Notes under the pieces: model-generated | What the model was told of the DNA's origin: nothing | Databases searched by the model: none | Seen by the model: the letters and a program-made list of their open reading frames with translations, nothing else | In this document: positions 1 to 6,086 of the stretch, piece after piece | How positions within the stretch are numbered: the first letter of the stretch is position 1 | Layout: every line of letters starts with the position of its first letter | Origin: Deltaproteobacteria bacterium | GTDB lineage: Bacteria; Desulfobacterota_B; Binatia; UBA9968 | NCBI GenBank assembly: GCA_016193385.1 | Contig: JACPSF010000185.1 | Location: 6,591-13,807, forward strand | Reading direction: 5' to 3' | DNA length: 7,217 nt | Made by a program: the position numbers and the translations under genes

Positions 1-158
1 AGGTCTATGCCTTGAAGGGGGAAAATTTCCGGGCCCTCGGCGCTTCTGAGCGGGCCTATTCGAGCTACTCCCAGGCGTTGAGACTTAACCCGAATAACCG
101 CGTGGCCGTTGAGGGAGTCAACCGCGGCACGGAAGAGGCGCCATCGCCTCAGCGGTAG
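1..158 (+). CDS. C-terminal end of a TPR-repeat protein (partial)
   Basis: The reading frame that begins at base 3 is open from the window edge to a TAG at 156-158, giving 51 residues. The segment reading ASERAYSSYSQALRLNPNN has the spacing of the second helix of a tetratricopeptide repeat followed by the usual LNPNN turn, and the next helix starts with RVAVEGV. The protein then ends in a short polar tail. TPR domains mediate protein-protein contacts, and the specific role cannot be told from this fragment. It lies 20 bp upstream of tsaD on the same strand, so the two may be co-transcribed. The start lies outside the window. Confidence 0.6.
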   Translation, partial: VYALKGENFRALGASERAYSSYSQALRLNPNNRVAVEGVNRGTEEAPSPQR

Positions 159-178
159 AGCGTTGTCTCTTGTAGCTT

Positions 179-1174
179 ATGGTAGTTTTGGGTGTCGAGA
201 CATCATGCGATGATACGGCGGCGGCAGTCCTCCTCGACGGCCGCACCGTTCTTGCCAATCTGGTATCCTCGCAAGACGCGGTTCATGGCCCTTTTGGCGG
301 AGTGGTTCCGGAATTGGCCTCGCGCCAGCACGTGCGCCACATTCTTCCGATCGTCGACGGGGCGCTCCACAAGGCGAGGGTCGAGTTAAAGGATCTGGAC
401 GGAGTCGCGGTGACGCGCGGTCCGGGACTCGTGGGCTCTCTTCTCGTCGGGCTTTGCGTGGTCAAGGGGATCTCTTTTCGCTGGGGGATTCCGTACGTTG
501 GAGTGAACCATTTAGAGGCACACCTGCTGGCGATTTTTCTGGAGCGGGAGGTCTCGTTTCCTTACATCGCCCTGCTCGTCTCCGGCGGTCATACGCTCCT
601 TTATCTGGTGCGCGGTTTCGGTGAGTATCTCTATCTCGGCGGCACGCGAGATGATGCGGCCGGAGAGGCTTACGATAAGGTCGCGAAGATGATGGGCTTG
701 GGTTATCCGGGGGGAAAAATTATCGATCAACTCGCCCGGCAAGGCAATCCGAAGGCCGTCTCCTTTCCGCGCGCCAGGATCAAGAAAGGCACTTACGATT
801 TTAGCTTTAGCGGTCTCAAAACCGCCGTGTGGCAATATCTCAAAGCCCGCGAGCATGAATGGGAAGCGGAAAAGGCGGACGTCGCCGCCAGCTTCCAAGA
901 AGCTGTGGTGGACATGCTGGCGACTCCCACGTTGCGCGCGGCCAGGGAGCTGTGCGTCAATCGGGTGGTTTTAGCGGGCGGGGTCGCTGCCAACAGCCGT
1001 TTGCGCGAGAGGATGCGGGCGGAAGGCGGGGAACAAGGGCTGGAGATCGATTTTCCCGCTCCCGCCCTCTGTACCGACAACGGCGCGATGGTGGCCTTGA
1101 GCGGGCACTACTGGCTGGCTCGCGGGCGCAGAGACGACCTTCGTCTCAATGCCGACGCCGATCTAACACTTTGA
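179..1174 (+). CDS. tsaD: tRNA N6-adenosine threonylcarbamoyltransferase TsaD
   Basis: TsaD transfers the threonylcarbamoyl group from threonylcarbamoyl-AMP to A37 of ANN-decoding tRNAs, working in the cytoplasm with TsaB and TsaE to make t6A. The 331-residue protein has normal family length. It opens with the ASKHA-fold nucleotide-binding segment GVETSCDDT. The metal-binding HxxxH is at H111 and H115 (NHLEAH), followed by the glycine-rich VSGGHT near residue 135. Later come SFQEAVVDML, LAGGVAANS, and the third metal ligand D300 in ALCTDNGAM. The ATG at 179 places GVETSC at the usual distance from the N terminus, although no clear Shine-Dalgarno sequence precedes it. It follows the TPR gene closely and precedes rsmA by 52 bp, which suggests one transcription unit. 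No defect is visible. Confidence 0.97.
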   Translation: MVVLGVETSCDDTAAAVLLDGRTVLANLVSSQDAVHGPFGGVVPELASRQHVRHILPIVDGALHKARVELKDLDGVAVTRGPGLVGSLLVGLCVVKGISFRWGIPYVGVNHLEAHLLAIFLEREVSFPYIALLVSGGHTLLYLVRGFGEYLYLGGTRDDAAGEAYDKVAKMMGLGYPGGKIIDQLARQGNPKAVSFPRARIKKGTYDFSFSGLKTAVWQYLKAREHEWEAEKADVAASFQEAVVDMLATPTLRAARELCVNRVVLAGGVAANSRLRERMRAEGGEQGLEIDFPAPALCTDNGAMVALSGHYWLARGRRDDLRLNADADLTL

Positions 1175-1178
1175 CCAA

Positions 1179-1223
1179 GGGTTCAGAGGGTTAAAGGGTC
1201 GGAGGGAATAAAGGGATGAAGGG
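1179..1223 (+). repeat. Six regularly spaced GGG tracts; possible G-quadruplex or octamer tandem repeat
   Basis: The intergenic stretch between tsaD and rsmA holds GGG at 1179, 1188, 1196, 1204, 1213 and 1221, so the period is 8 or 9 bases and the spacers are 5-6 bases of mostly A and T. This fits the usual G3N1-7 quadruplex pattern with two tracts to spare, on the coding strand and therefore in the mRNA. It also reads as a degenerate tandem array of AGGG-type octamers. The last tract (GAAGGG) probably serves as the rsmA ribosome binding site. Folding and any effect on rsmA translation are inference. Confidence 0.5.
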
Positions 1224-1226
1224 TTT

Positions 1227-2075
1227 ATGGTCACTCTCTATCAGGAGGCGCGGGCGGCGCTCCGGGAAGCCTCCTTTAGACCCAGGAAAAGACTGGGGCA
1301 GAACTTCCTCGTCCACGAGGGAATCCTTGAGGCCATCGTCCGCTTCGTCGATCTTTCTCCGCATGATGAGATTGTCGAGATCGGTCCCGGTCTGGGTTTT
1401 TTGACTCGGCGGCTTTTGGCGGTCGCGCAGAGGGTCTGGGCGATCGAGATCGACGCCACCTTGGTGCAGTGGTTACGCCGAAGCCCATGGGGTTCTCACC
1501 CCGCTCTGGAATTGCTCTGCGCCGATTTTCTTGAGTTTCCCCTAGGCGGCGTGCTTCCTGGCCGGAAGGTTAAACTGGTTGCCAATCTCCCGTACAGCAT
1601 CTCCACGCCGGCCCTTTTCCGCATCTTTGAGCTGCGGGAGCACTTCTCGCTTTTGGTCCTCATGCTTCAGCAAGAAGTGGCCGAACGGCTGTTGGCCGCT
1701 CCCGGGACCAAGGCCTTTGGCTCGCTCTCTGTCTGGTTTCAGGTTCACGGGCGCGTCCTGGATAAATTGTCCGTCTCCCCTGAAGCTTTTTTCCCTCGAC
1801 CCAAAGTGAGATCGACGGTGCTGAAAATCGCTCTCCACCCTGAGCCGCTGACTCCGGCCGAGGATTTTCCCTGGCTCCGCCTGCTGGTGCGCGCCGCCTT
1901 CGGTCAGCGACGCAAAATGCTGAGCAATGCCCTGGCTGGCGCGCTTCGAAGGGGCAGCGCGGAAGTAGCCTTGACTCTGCGTCGCGAGGGGATCGATCCT
2001 AGGCGACGGGGAGAGACTTTAACTGTCGACGATTTCATACGCTTAGCCCGGGCGGTGAAAGAGCTAGGCCCTTAA
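1227..2075 (+). CDS. rsmA: 16S rRNA (adenine1518-N6/adenine1519-N6)-dimethyltransferase RsmA
   Basis: RsmA (KsgA) uses S-adenosylmethionine to dimethylate two adjacent adenines in the 3' terminal hairpin of 16S rRNA late in small-subunit assembly. The 282-residue protein is close to family length. RKRLGQNFL, typical of the N terminus, is near residue 20. The SAM-binding motif EIGPGLGFLT is near residue 55 and the acidic motif WAIEID follows. The catalytic NLPY box lies in VANLPYSIS near residue 120. FFPRPKVRSTVL and AAFGQRRKMLSNAL mark the C-terminal half, and the protein ends with the helical domain ETLTVDDFIRLARAV. The ATG at 1227 has GAAGGG a few bases upstream. An ATG at 1216 is in another frame. 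It sits between tsaD and mutM, 8 bp before the latter, and all three are probably in one operon. An older name is ksgA. Confidence 0.97.
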   Translation: MVTLYQEARAALREASFRPRKRLGQNFLVHEGILEAIVRFVDLSPHDEIVEIGPGLGFLTRRLLAVAQRVWAIEIDATLVQWLRRSPWGSHPALELLCADFLEFPLGGVLPGRKVKLVANLPYSISTPALFRIFELREHFSLLVLMLQQEVAERLLAAPGTKAFGSLSVWFQVHGRVLDKLSVSPEAFFPRPKVRSTVLKIALHPEPLTPAEDFPWLRLLVRAAFGQRRKMLSNALAGALRRGSAEVALTLRREGIDPRRRGETLTVDDFIRLARAVKELGP

Positions 2076-2083
2076 CTAAAACT

Positions 2084-2905
2084 ATGCCCGAGCTTCCTGA
2101 AGTCGAAACCATTTGCTCGGGGCTGCGCGCGCTCCTGCCAGGTCGGAGAGCGGCTCGGGTCGAAGTCCTCGACCGGCGTCTGCGCAGCCGGGTGAGCCGC
2201 GACTTTCGGCTGCGCCTTGAGGGGAGGACGATTCGGGAGGTCGGGCGCCGAGGGAAATACATTTTGGTCGCGCTCGAGGGGGGATGGGTTTGGATTTCGC
2301 ATTTGGGGATGTCGGGCAAGCTGATCTGTGTGGAGGCCTCTCGTCCGCGAGAAAGGCACGATCACATCGTTGTAACGCTCAGTGATGGGCATGAGCTCCG
2401 CTATCATGACCCCCGGCGGTTTGGTTTGAGCCTGGTGGTTTCCGCCGCGCGCATGTCTACCCTACCTCAACTGAGGGACCTCGGACCCGAGCCGTTCGAT
2501 CCTGAATTTTGCGGCGCTTACCTTCATGGCGTTCTCCGCAATTCTCGGCGCCGGGTCAGAGACCTTCTCATAGACCAAAATGTCGTGGTGGGGTTGGGAA
2601 ATATTTACGCCAACGAGATTCTCTACCGCGCCGGCATTCGCCCGACGACGCGGGCATGGAAGGTGGGGCGCGGCGGGGCGGATAAGATCGCTAAGACCAT
2701 CCCGGAGGTCTTGCAGGAAGCGCTCCGCTGGTGCGGCACCTCTTTTTCAGACTATCGAGACGCGAAAGACCGCCTTGGAGAGTTCCAGAACCATCTGGGA
2801 GTTTACGATAGAGAAGGGGAGAGGTGCAGGGTGTGCGGCAGCGCTATCAAGAGGGTTTCTTTAGGCAACCGCAGCGCCTTCTATTGTCCGAGGTGTCAGA
2901 GATAG
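2084..2905 (+). CDS. mutM: Formamidopyrimidine-DNA glycosylase MutM (Fpg)
   Basis: MutM removes 8-oxoguanine and formamidopyrimidines from DNA and cuts the abasic site by beta/delta elimination, in base excision repair. The 273-residue protein begins with MPELPEVET. After removal of Met, the new N-terminal proline is the Schiff-base nucleophile and the next glutamate is catalytic. K58 sits in RRGKYI, and SHLGMSGKL at 72-80 carries the intercalating-loop methionine. YHDPRRFG follows near residue 107, and GLGNIYANE lies in the helix-two-turn-helix region near 170. The C-terminal zinc finger has C248, C251, C268 and C271, with R263 just before FYC. The start is fixed by the need for an N-terminal proline. 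The gap to rsmA is only 8 bp and no strong ribosome binding site is seen, so translational coupling is plausible. It is the last gene of the housekeeping block. Confidence 0.97.
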   Translation: MPELPEVETICSGLRALLPGRRAARVEVLDRRLRSRVSRDFRLRLEGRTIREVGRRGKYILVALEGGWVWISHLGMSGKLICVEASRPRERHDHIVVTLSDGHELRYHDPRRFGLSLVVSAARMSTLPQLRDLGPEPFDPEFCGAYLHGVLRNSRRRVRDLLIDQNVVVGLGNIYANEILYRAGIRPTTRAWKVGRGGADKIAKTIPEVLQEALRWCGTSFSDYRDAKDRLGEFQNHLGVYDREGERCRVCGSAIKRVSLGNRSAFYCPRCQR

Positions 2906-2947
2906 CTGAGGTAATTCCTTGGTGCTTGACTTGATGGGCTCGGAATT

Positions 2948-3001
2948 CACCAACCAAATCTCGCCCGGCCATTCCGGGGCGGGTGCATCGCCTCGTTATG
3001 C
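2948..3001 (-). other. attC-like recombination site, terminal and degenerate
   Basis: On the plus strand GTTATGC lies at 2995-3001, just past the exonuclease stop, and CACCAAC at 2948-2954. The inner arms pair over CGCCCGG (2962-2968) and its partner around 2977-2984. The right arm, GGGTGCATCGCCTCGTTATGC, closely resembles the corresponding arm of the site at 7005-7066. The left box matches the consensus poorly, so the site may be inactive. It would mark the far end of the array, next to mutM. The left limit is uncertain. Confidence 0.5.
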
Positions 3002-3005
3002 GGAG

Positions 3006-3719
3006 TCACGGGCTTGCCATCCATTGCGTAAATTGCCGTCTTGGAATCGGATCATTCATCCATGATGTATCGGGTTCCGGAAGCCGTAGGGCATCCGTCA
3101 CGGTTAACCACCCACGATGTAAATCCATTGAGCTGGCAGAACCTTTACGAGTTATCCACGTGAAGGAACGCCTCTTCTCACAAGTCTGGGCCACTTGCAG
3201 TGCGATCCGAACATCTTGCGCAACATAATTGATCACGTCCTGATGCCGACCCTGTGCCCAAAGCTGAGGAGCCAACATTCCTGACATGCCGGCAGGCTTT
3301 CCCGGTATTTTGAGTGCTTGGGCAGCCTTGTCGAGCGCCACCGGAAACCCCCGGTCGCAAAACACATGAAACATCATGTCGACATGGTTCATGGCCAAAT
3401 TTTGACATTGCTCCAAGGCACCGGATTCTTCAGAAAGCACGTCGAAATCGAACCCCAAGCCGTTCCAAGTAAGCAAGGTGTAGCCGTCCGAGACCATCTT
3501 GGCCAAGTGGTTCACTAAATCCCGGACTTCATCGGGGGACATTCGTCTTGCTGGAGTTCCATCCGCACTATTGCCGTACCAGATGGTTGGCTCTTGTGCG
3601 TCGCACGGTAAAGTCGCTGCGCACGCTATACCCAGCGGACGATGGGGTCGCCAGTTAAAATCCGTTCCCGGAACGTCCTTTGCTGTTTCAATATCGAAGG
3701 CCAAATACCTCCTTGCCAT
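3006..3719 (-). CDS. DEDDy-type 3'-5' exonuclease-like protein (RNase H-like fold)
   Basis: The product is probably a two-metal 3'-5' exonuclease of the DnaQ-like superfamily, with unknown substrate. Numbering from MARRYLAF (237 residues): Exo I is FDIET with D9 and E11; Exo II is TWNGLGFDFD with N86 and D91 or D93; VDMM near 113 follows; Exo III is YVAQD with Y165 and D169, which makes it the DEDDy type. The C-terminal part (about 185-237, including PDTSWM) looks like a conserved extension of uncharacterised relatives. I chose the ATG at 3719 rather than 3740 because GGAG sits 7 bases upstream of it, and because the 3740 ATG falls inside the preceding attC box. It is the last cassette before mutM. 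All five DEDDy positions appear present, so an active enzyme is likely. Confidence 0.8.
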   Translation of the reverse strand: MARRYLAFDIETAKDVPGTDFNWRPHRPLGIACAATLPCDAQEPTIWYGNSADGTPARRMSPDEVRDLVNHLAKMVSDGYTLLTWNGLGFDFDVLSEESGALEQCQNLAMNHVDMMFHVFCDRGFPVALDKAAQALKIPGKPAGMSGMLAPQLWAQGRHQDVINYVAQDVRIALQVAQTCEKRRSFTWITRKGSASSMDLHRGWLTVTDALRLPEPDTSWMNDPIPRRQFTQWMASP

Positions 3720-3736
3720 GGTCGGGCTCCAACTCG

Positions 3737-3793
3737 GCATATCGCAAAGCTCAGCCGGCGCTTTTCGCGATCGGTCTTAGCGGAAAGTTAGGA
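3737..3793 (-). other. attC-like site of the hydrolase cassette, with an altered core box
   Basis: On the plus strand the outer boxes are GCATATC (3737-3743) and GTTAGGA (3787-3793), 57 bp in all. The second box carries the expected GTT core, but the first reads as GATATGC on the minus strand, so the strand-exchange triplet GTT has become GAT. The inner part is very similar to the site at 5279-5336. The site follows the hydrolase stop and precedes the exonuclease leader. It may have lost recombination activity. Confidence 0.55.
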
Positions 3794-3818
3794 TCGAAAA
3801 AGTAGAATGCCCCTGTTT
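3747..3818 (-). repeat. Copy 1 of a 73-bp direct repeat spanning attC and flank
   Basis: By hand alignment this segment matches 5289-5361 in the same orientation with about 9 differences in 73 columns, including one single-base gap. An unbroken 27-bp identity covers 3783-3809 and 5326-5352. The match runs from inside the attC stem out to the hydrolase stop codon (3818-3820), so it is wider than the attC core. On the minus strand the shared part can be read as FYFFDPNF, as in the tail of the Mrr remnant, but it lies after the hydrolase stop here. Confidence 0.75.
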
Positions 3819-4609
3819 CACTTTGCCACGACCCATTCAGCAACCTTGATGACGACGTCCCTCTCAATTCCGTTATACCCGTGGTACGCGAAAGCCTCGC
3901 ATGGGTCGCCACGATTTTGGCCCCCATCGAAGGTGAGCAGTTCTTTTCTCGGCGCTGCGCTCAGCTTGTCCATGAGGCGGGGAACCTCGGCATAGGCGCA
4001 GTTCTTGCAACCATCCTGCCTGTGATGGACGACAAGGACGGGAACGGCGATCTTATTTAGATCCATATCGGGAACAGGTCGCCCCTTGTCGTCGCTCAGG
4101 ATAGTGGAGGTAAGTACCAGCCCATCCGGGCCACCCTCTGCCAGCGGAAGCTGCGTCGCGATGAACGCGGCTGATTGTGTTCCTCGGCTTGTTCCTACAA
4201 GCCAGACCGGAACCTTGGATTGCTGTTTCAACCAGGCGATGACCGCCTTGATATCGGCCACGTGTTCCCGCTTCTGGCGAAACCCACCCAAATACGGCGG
4301 ACTCTGTCGGTCAGATGGAGCGTCGACAAGCGCTACCAGCAGGCCTTGCGCAGCGAACATATCGCTGGTACGCACCATAAAGTTGCCCTTACCCCATTTG
4401 AAGCCGCCATTGGACGAAATCTGGAGTCCTCCGTGGCCACCCGGGAAAAGGATGACTGCTGACTTTGGATTGTCTGGACTCAGAAGCATAATGCGTTGTG
4501 TCACTCCGGGACGGGCGGGAATGTCCACCACACGCTGCGTCACCTGAGCCCAAGCGGTAGACACGAAGATCGTAAAGAGCAAGTGCACCAGGACGAGAAA
4601 ATGATTCAT
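3818..4609 (-). CDS. Exported alpha/beta hydrolase
   Basis: The 263-residue protein starts with a Sec-type signal peptide: a hydrophobic stretch over residues 4-19 ends in STAWAQ, with likely cleavage after A21, so it should act in the periplasm or outside. The mature part is an alpha/beta hydrolase. FPGGHGG at 55-61 is a probable oxyanion-hole loop. The nucleophile elbow GTSRG has S141. The acid is probably D199 in HHRQDGCKNC, and the catalytic histidine probably H243 in AYHGYNG. Cysteines C201 and C204 are close together and C237 is near the active-site His, so a disulfide is possible. The substrate cannot be inferred. A GGGGA ribosome binding site precedes the ATG at 4609, and the leader from the preceding attC is under 30 bp. 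The stop lies at the edge of the repeat shared with 5289-5361. Confidence 0.85.
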   Translation of the reverse strand: MNHFLVLVHLLFTIFVSTAWAQVTQRVVDIPARPGVTQRIMLLSPDNPKSAVILFPGGHGGLQISSNGGFKWGKGNFMVRTSDMFAAQGLLVALVDAPSDRQSPPYLGGFRQKREHVADIKAVIAWLKQQSKVPVWLVGTSRGTQSAAFIATQLPLAEGGPDGLVLTSTILSDDKGRPVPDMDLNKIAVPVLVVHHRQDGCKNCAYAEVPRLMDKLSAAPRKELLTFDGGQNRGDPCEAFAYHGYNGIERDVVIKVAEWVVAK

Positions 4610-4630
4610 TGAGATGTCCCCTTTCTACAG

Positions 4631-4715
4631 CCTCAACGTGACGCGGCTGAGCCGTGATTAAGAAACGGACCGTAAGCACACCATAATCGATTATCGGCTC
4701 CGCGGCGGGTTAGGG
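4631..4715 (-). other. attC-like site of the toxin-antitoxin cassette
   Basis: Outer boxes on the plus strand are CCTCAAC (4631-4637) and GTTAGGG (4709-4715), an 85-bp span. Inner arms pair well: CGCGG 4642-4646 with CCGCG 4700-4704, AGCCG 4650-4654 with CGGCT 4695-4699, and a further GATTA/TAATC pairing. The arms are offset by unpaired bases, as in folded attC sites. The toxin stop codon (TAA, 4710-4712) lies inside the right box. Confidence 0.7.
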
Positions 4716-4991
4716 TCTACGCCGCCATTGTGAACGAAGTCTGTCATAGTCCGCATGCGAGCCGATCCAGTACCACACGATTTCGTCACTTTCTAAGATT
4801 CCCACCGCTCGATACCCAGGGCTGATCCGAACCGAATAGATTGGCCGTCTGGGATGAACCGGTTTGAAACGAAGACTCGGATGGTTCGGGTTCTGTCTGA
4901 AGACTCGATATGCCCGCCGAGCTTGACGTTGAACCTCTGTCGGCAGTTCTGCGAAAGCTCTCCTGAACTCCGCAGTCGTGTGCGAGATCAC
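4710..4991 (-). CDS. ParE/RelE-superfamily toxin
   Basis: The 93-residue product has the length and layout of RelE/ParE-fold toxins: an N-terminal helical hairpin (about residues 5-33, rich in Arg and Ala) followed by beta strands with YSVRISPGYRAVGIL and a final strand IVWYWIGSHADYDRL. The R-x-x-Y-R-A pattern and the WIGSHADYDRL ending are typical of this superfamily. Members either inhibit gyrase (ParE) or cut mRNA on the ribosome (RelE), and I cannot decide which from sequence alone. It starts with GTG at 4991, in a GTGA overlap with the antitoxin stop, so translation is probably coupled. Its TAA stop is part of the attC box, which leaves no spare sequence between gene and recombination site. 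Confidence 0.88.
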   Translation of the reverse strand: MISHTTAEFRRAFAELPTEVQRQARRAYRVFRQNPNHPSLRFKPVHPRRPIYSVRISPGYRAVGILESDEIVWYWIGSHADYDRLRSQWRRRP

Positions 4992-5206
4992 AACTTTTCC
5001 GGATCAAGCTTCTGAGTCCGTCCAGCACGGTGCTCTGCCAATGCTTGGTCGGCAAGCTCAGCAAGTAGGTCGTGTGATCCTGCAAAGAGCTCCTCCCAGC
5101 GGTGCTCGGAGGCAAGCTCCTCCAGCAAGATGCGACCCAGCGCATCCTGCTCCCCCTCGGGAAGCTTTGACGCCTCCTCAAATGCTTTTTGAAGCAGCTT
5201 TGTCAT
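4988..5206 (-). CDS. Antitoxin partner of the ParE/RelE-type toxin
   Basis: The 72-residue acidic protein (MTKLLQKAFEEASKL onward) has the pattern of short antitoxins encoded just before ParE/RelE toxins: an N-terminal LLQKAFEEASKLPEGEQDAL helix pair, a central EELFAGSHDLLAELADQAL helix, and a C-terminal tail EHRAGRTQKLDPEKL that probably wraps the toxin. I use the ATG at 5206, which has GGAGG five bases upstream. An in-frame TTG at 5221 is less likely because that ribosome binding site lies within its reading frame. The gene overlaps the toxin by 4 bases. The 78-bp leader to the attC cut includes an AT-rich stretch (GATACACTTTTTTG) that could hold a promoter, and such pairs usually repress themselves, though no operator is evident. 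Confidence 0.87.
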   Translation of the reverse strand: MTKLLQKAFEEASKLPEGEQDALGRILLEELASEHRWEELFAGSHDLLAELADQALAEHRAGRTQKLDPEKL

Positions 5207-5278
5207 TTGAACCTCCGACAAAAAAGTGTATCAAAAAGCACTCTCCAAATCGACCTTCCAACAGCGCCCGGCTTTTGA

Positions 5279-5336
5279 CCCTAACGCTAAGCTCACCCGG
5301 CGCTCTTAGCGATCGCTCTGAAGCAGAAAGTTAGGA
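5279..5336 (-). other. attC-like site of the Mrr-remnant cassette
   Basis: The plus-strand boxes are CCCTAAC (5279-5285) and GTTAGGA (5330-5336), giving a perfect 6-bp outer pairing CCTAAC/GTTAGG across 58 bp, with imperfect inner pairing. Both boxes miss the consensus only at the outermost base. The reading frame of the endonuclease remnant ends inside this site (TAA at 5306-5308). It shares its interior and right flank with the site at 3737-3793. Confidence 0.65.
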
Positions 5337-5361
5337 TCGAAAAAGTAGAATGTCCCTCTTT
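5289..5361 (-). repeat. Copy 2 of the 73-bp direct repeat spanning attC and flank
   Basis: This is the partner of 3747-3818. It covers the attC interior, the GTTAGGA box and about 25 further bases, ending at codon 80-81 of the endonuclease remnant, exactly where that protein stops resembling its family. The remnant's last residues (FYFFDPNFLLQSDR) are therefore encoded by repeat DNA rather than by the original gene. Confidence 0.75.
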
Positions 5362-5946
5362 TTGCCCCCAAGACCGCGCGCACCTCGTCCGCCGTGACGG
5401 GATGATCGGGAGCGTACGCCTTCACCTGATCGATGATGCGGATGGACCCAATGCCTGGCTTAGTGGCAATCACGTTACGACCCCTGTCTCCGCTCCTGGG
5501 AGTCAGCACGACCTCGGGCCATCCCTCCCGTTCGTAGGCGCCAGCGATGATCTCTTCCAGCTTCCTCCAGTCAATGCTAGTTCCCGGATGATCTCGAACC
5601 ACGCTACGGACACGCCTTCGACAAGATGACCTTCTTGGGACTTCTCCCCTAGGTTAACGACGGCAGCCTGCACGAGAACGGTCGGGTACGGTTCAACCTT
5701 CGGGCTCCCGACCTCCTCCTGGGACGGGATTCCAGAAGCACGGATGACCTGGGTCCTGAGAGTGGCGCTCGTGCTAGCGCTGGCCGTGATCAAGAACCGT
5801 GGACCCTGGGCCCGGTCTAGCGATGCTGTGGAAAAAGTCCAACTACCAAAAAAGTGTGCAAACTGGGGGCACCTAAATGGTCTCCCGATCGGAGGTCGTC
5901 GCTTAAACGCCAAATACGGAGGTCGTTTTCCTTGTGAATTTTTCAC
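5306..5946 (-). pseudogene. Decayed Mrr-like restriction endonuclease (frameshifted and C-terminally truncated)
   Basis: Two overlapping minus-strand frames make one broken protein. The first starts at a GTG (5946) with AGGA upstream, 18 bases inside the cassette, and carries VLVQAAVVNLGEKSQEGHLVEGVSVAWFEIIREL. The second continues with SIDWRKLEEIIAGAY, LTPRSGDRGRNVIATKPG and IRIIDQVKAYAPDHPVTADEV. From memory of Mrr-type proteins, the order WFEII, WRKxEEIIAGAY, LTPRSGDxGRDVIA and QVKAY is that of an intact family, so a frame change occurred near 5575-5601. The predicted catalytic Asp after GR is Asn here (GRNVIA). The protein departs from the family after VRAVLGA, and its last 18 or so residues come from the repeat at 5289-5361. 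Loss of activity is likely. The first 45 residues of the upstream frame are not recognisable. Confidence 0.72.
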
Positions 5947-5963
5947 TTCGACTTTTCCTAAAG

Positions 5964-6027
5964 GCTCAACGTTCTGGTTGAGCCGCGAGAGCTTTGCGAG
6001 CGCCAGTCTCCAACCGGTTGGTTAGGC
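5964..6027 (-). other. attC site of the two-gene cassette (best consensus match)
   Basis: The plus-strand boxes are GCTCAAC (5964-5970) and GTTAGGC (6021-6027). Both match RYYYAAC and GTTRRRY exactly. Inside, CTGGTTGAG (5974-5982) pairs with CTCCAACCGG (6008-6017) with a small offset, and GCGAG/CTCGC type pairing continues toward the loop. The span is 64 bp. It lies 59 bp after the stop of the small exported protein, and the next cassette's GTG start follows 18 bases after the box. Confidence 0.75.
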
Positions 6028-6086
6028 AACTCTGTTAGCAATGAGACTTACGCCTTTTCTCTTTCCGAACCAACGACGTATTCGCT

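Noticed and set aside
512..898. Minus-strand reading frame of 128 codons
   Set aside because: Antisense to tsaD, with no recognisable features.
2910..2951. GGTAATTCC paired with GGAATTCACC after mutM as a terminator
   Set aside because: The loop is 23 bases, the stem is AT-rich with a bulge, and no T-tract follows; too weak to call.
3720..3740. Seven-codon N-terminal extension of the exonuclease from the ATG at 3740
   Set aside because: That ATG falls in the attC box and has no ribosome binding site, whereas the ATG at 3719 has GGAG at good spacing.
4086..4547. Plus-strand reading frame of 153 codons
   Set aside because: Antisense to the exported hydrolase, whose signal peptide and catalytic motifs are clear.
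5207..5221. TTG start giving a five-residue longer antitoxin
   Set aside because: The GGAGG serving the ATG at 5206 would be inside its coding sequence.
5288..5312. GCTAAG/CTTAGC hairpin as a terminator of the Mrr remnant
   Set aside because: It lies inside the attC stem region and has no T-tract; better explained as attC secondary structure.
5744..6025. Plus-strand reading frame of 93 codons with a hydrophobic start
   Set aside because: It is antisense to the Mrr remnant and runs across an attC; no family features.
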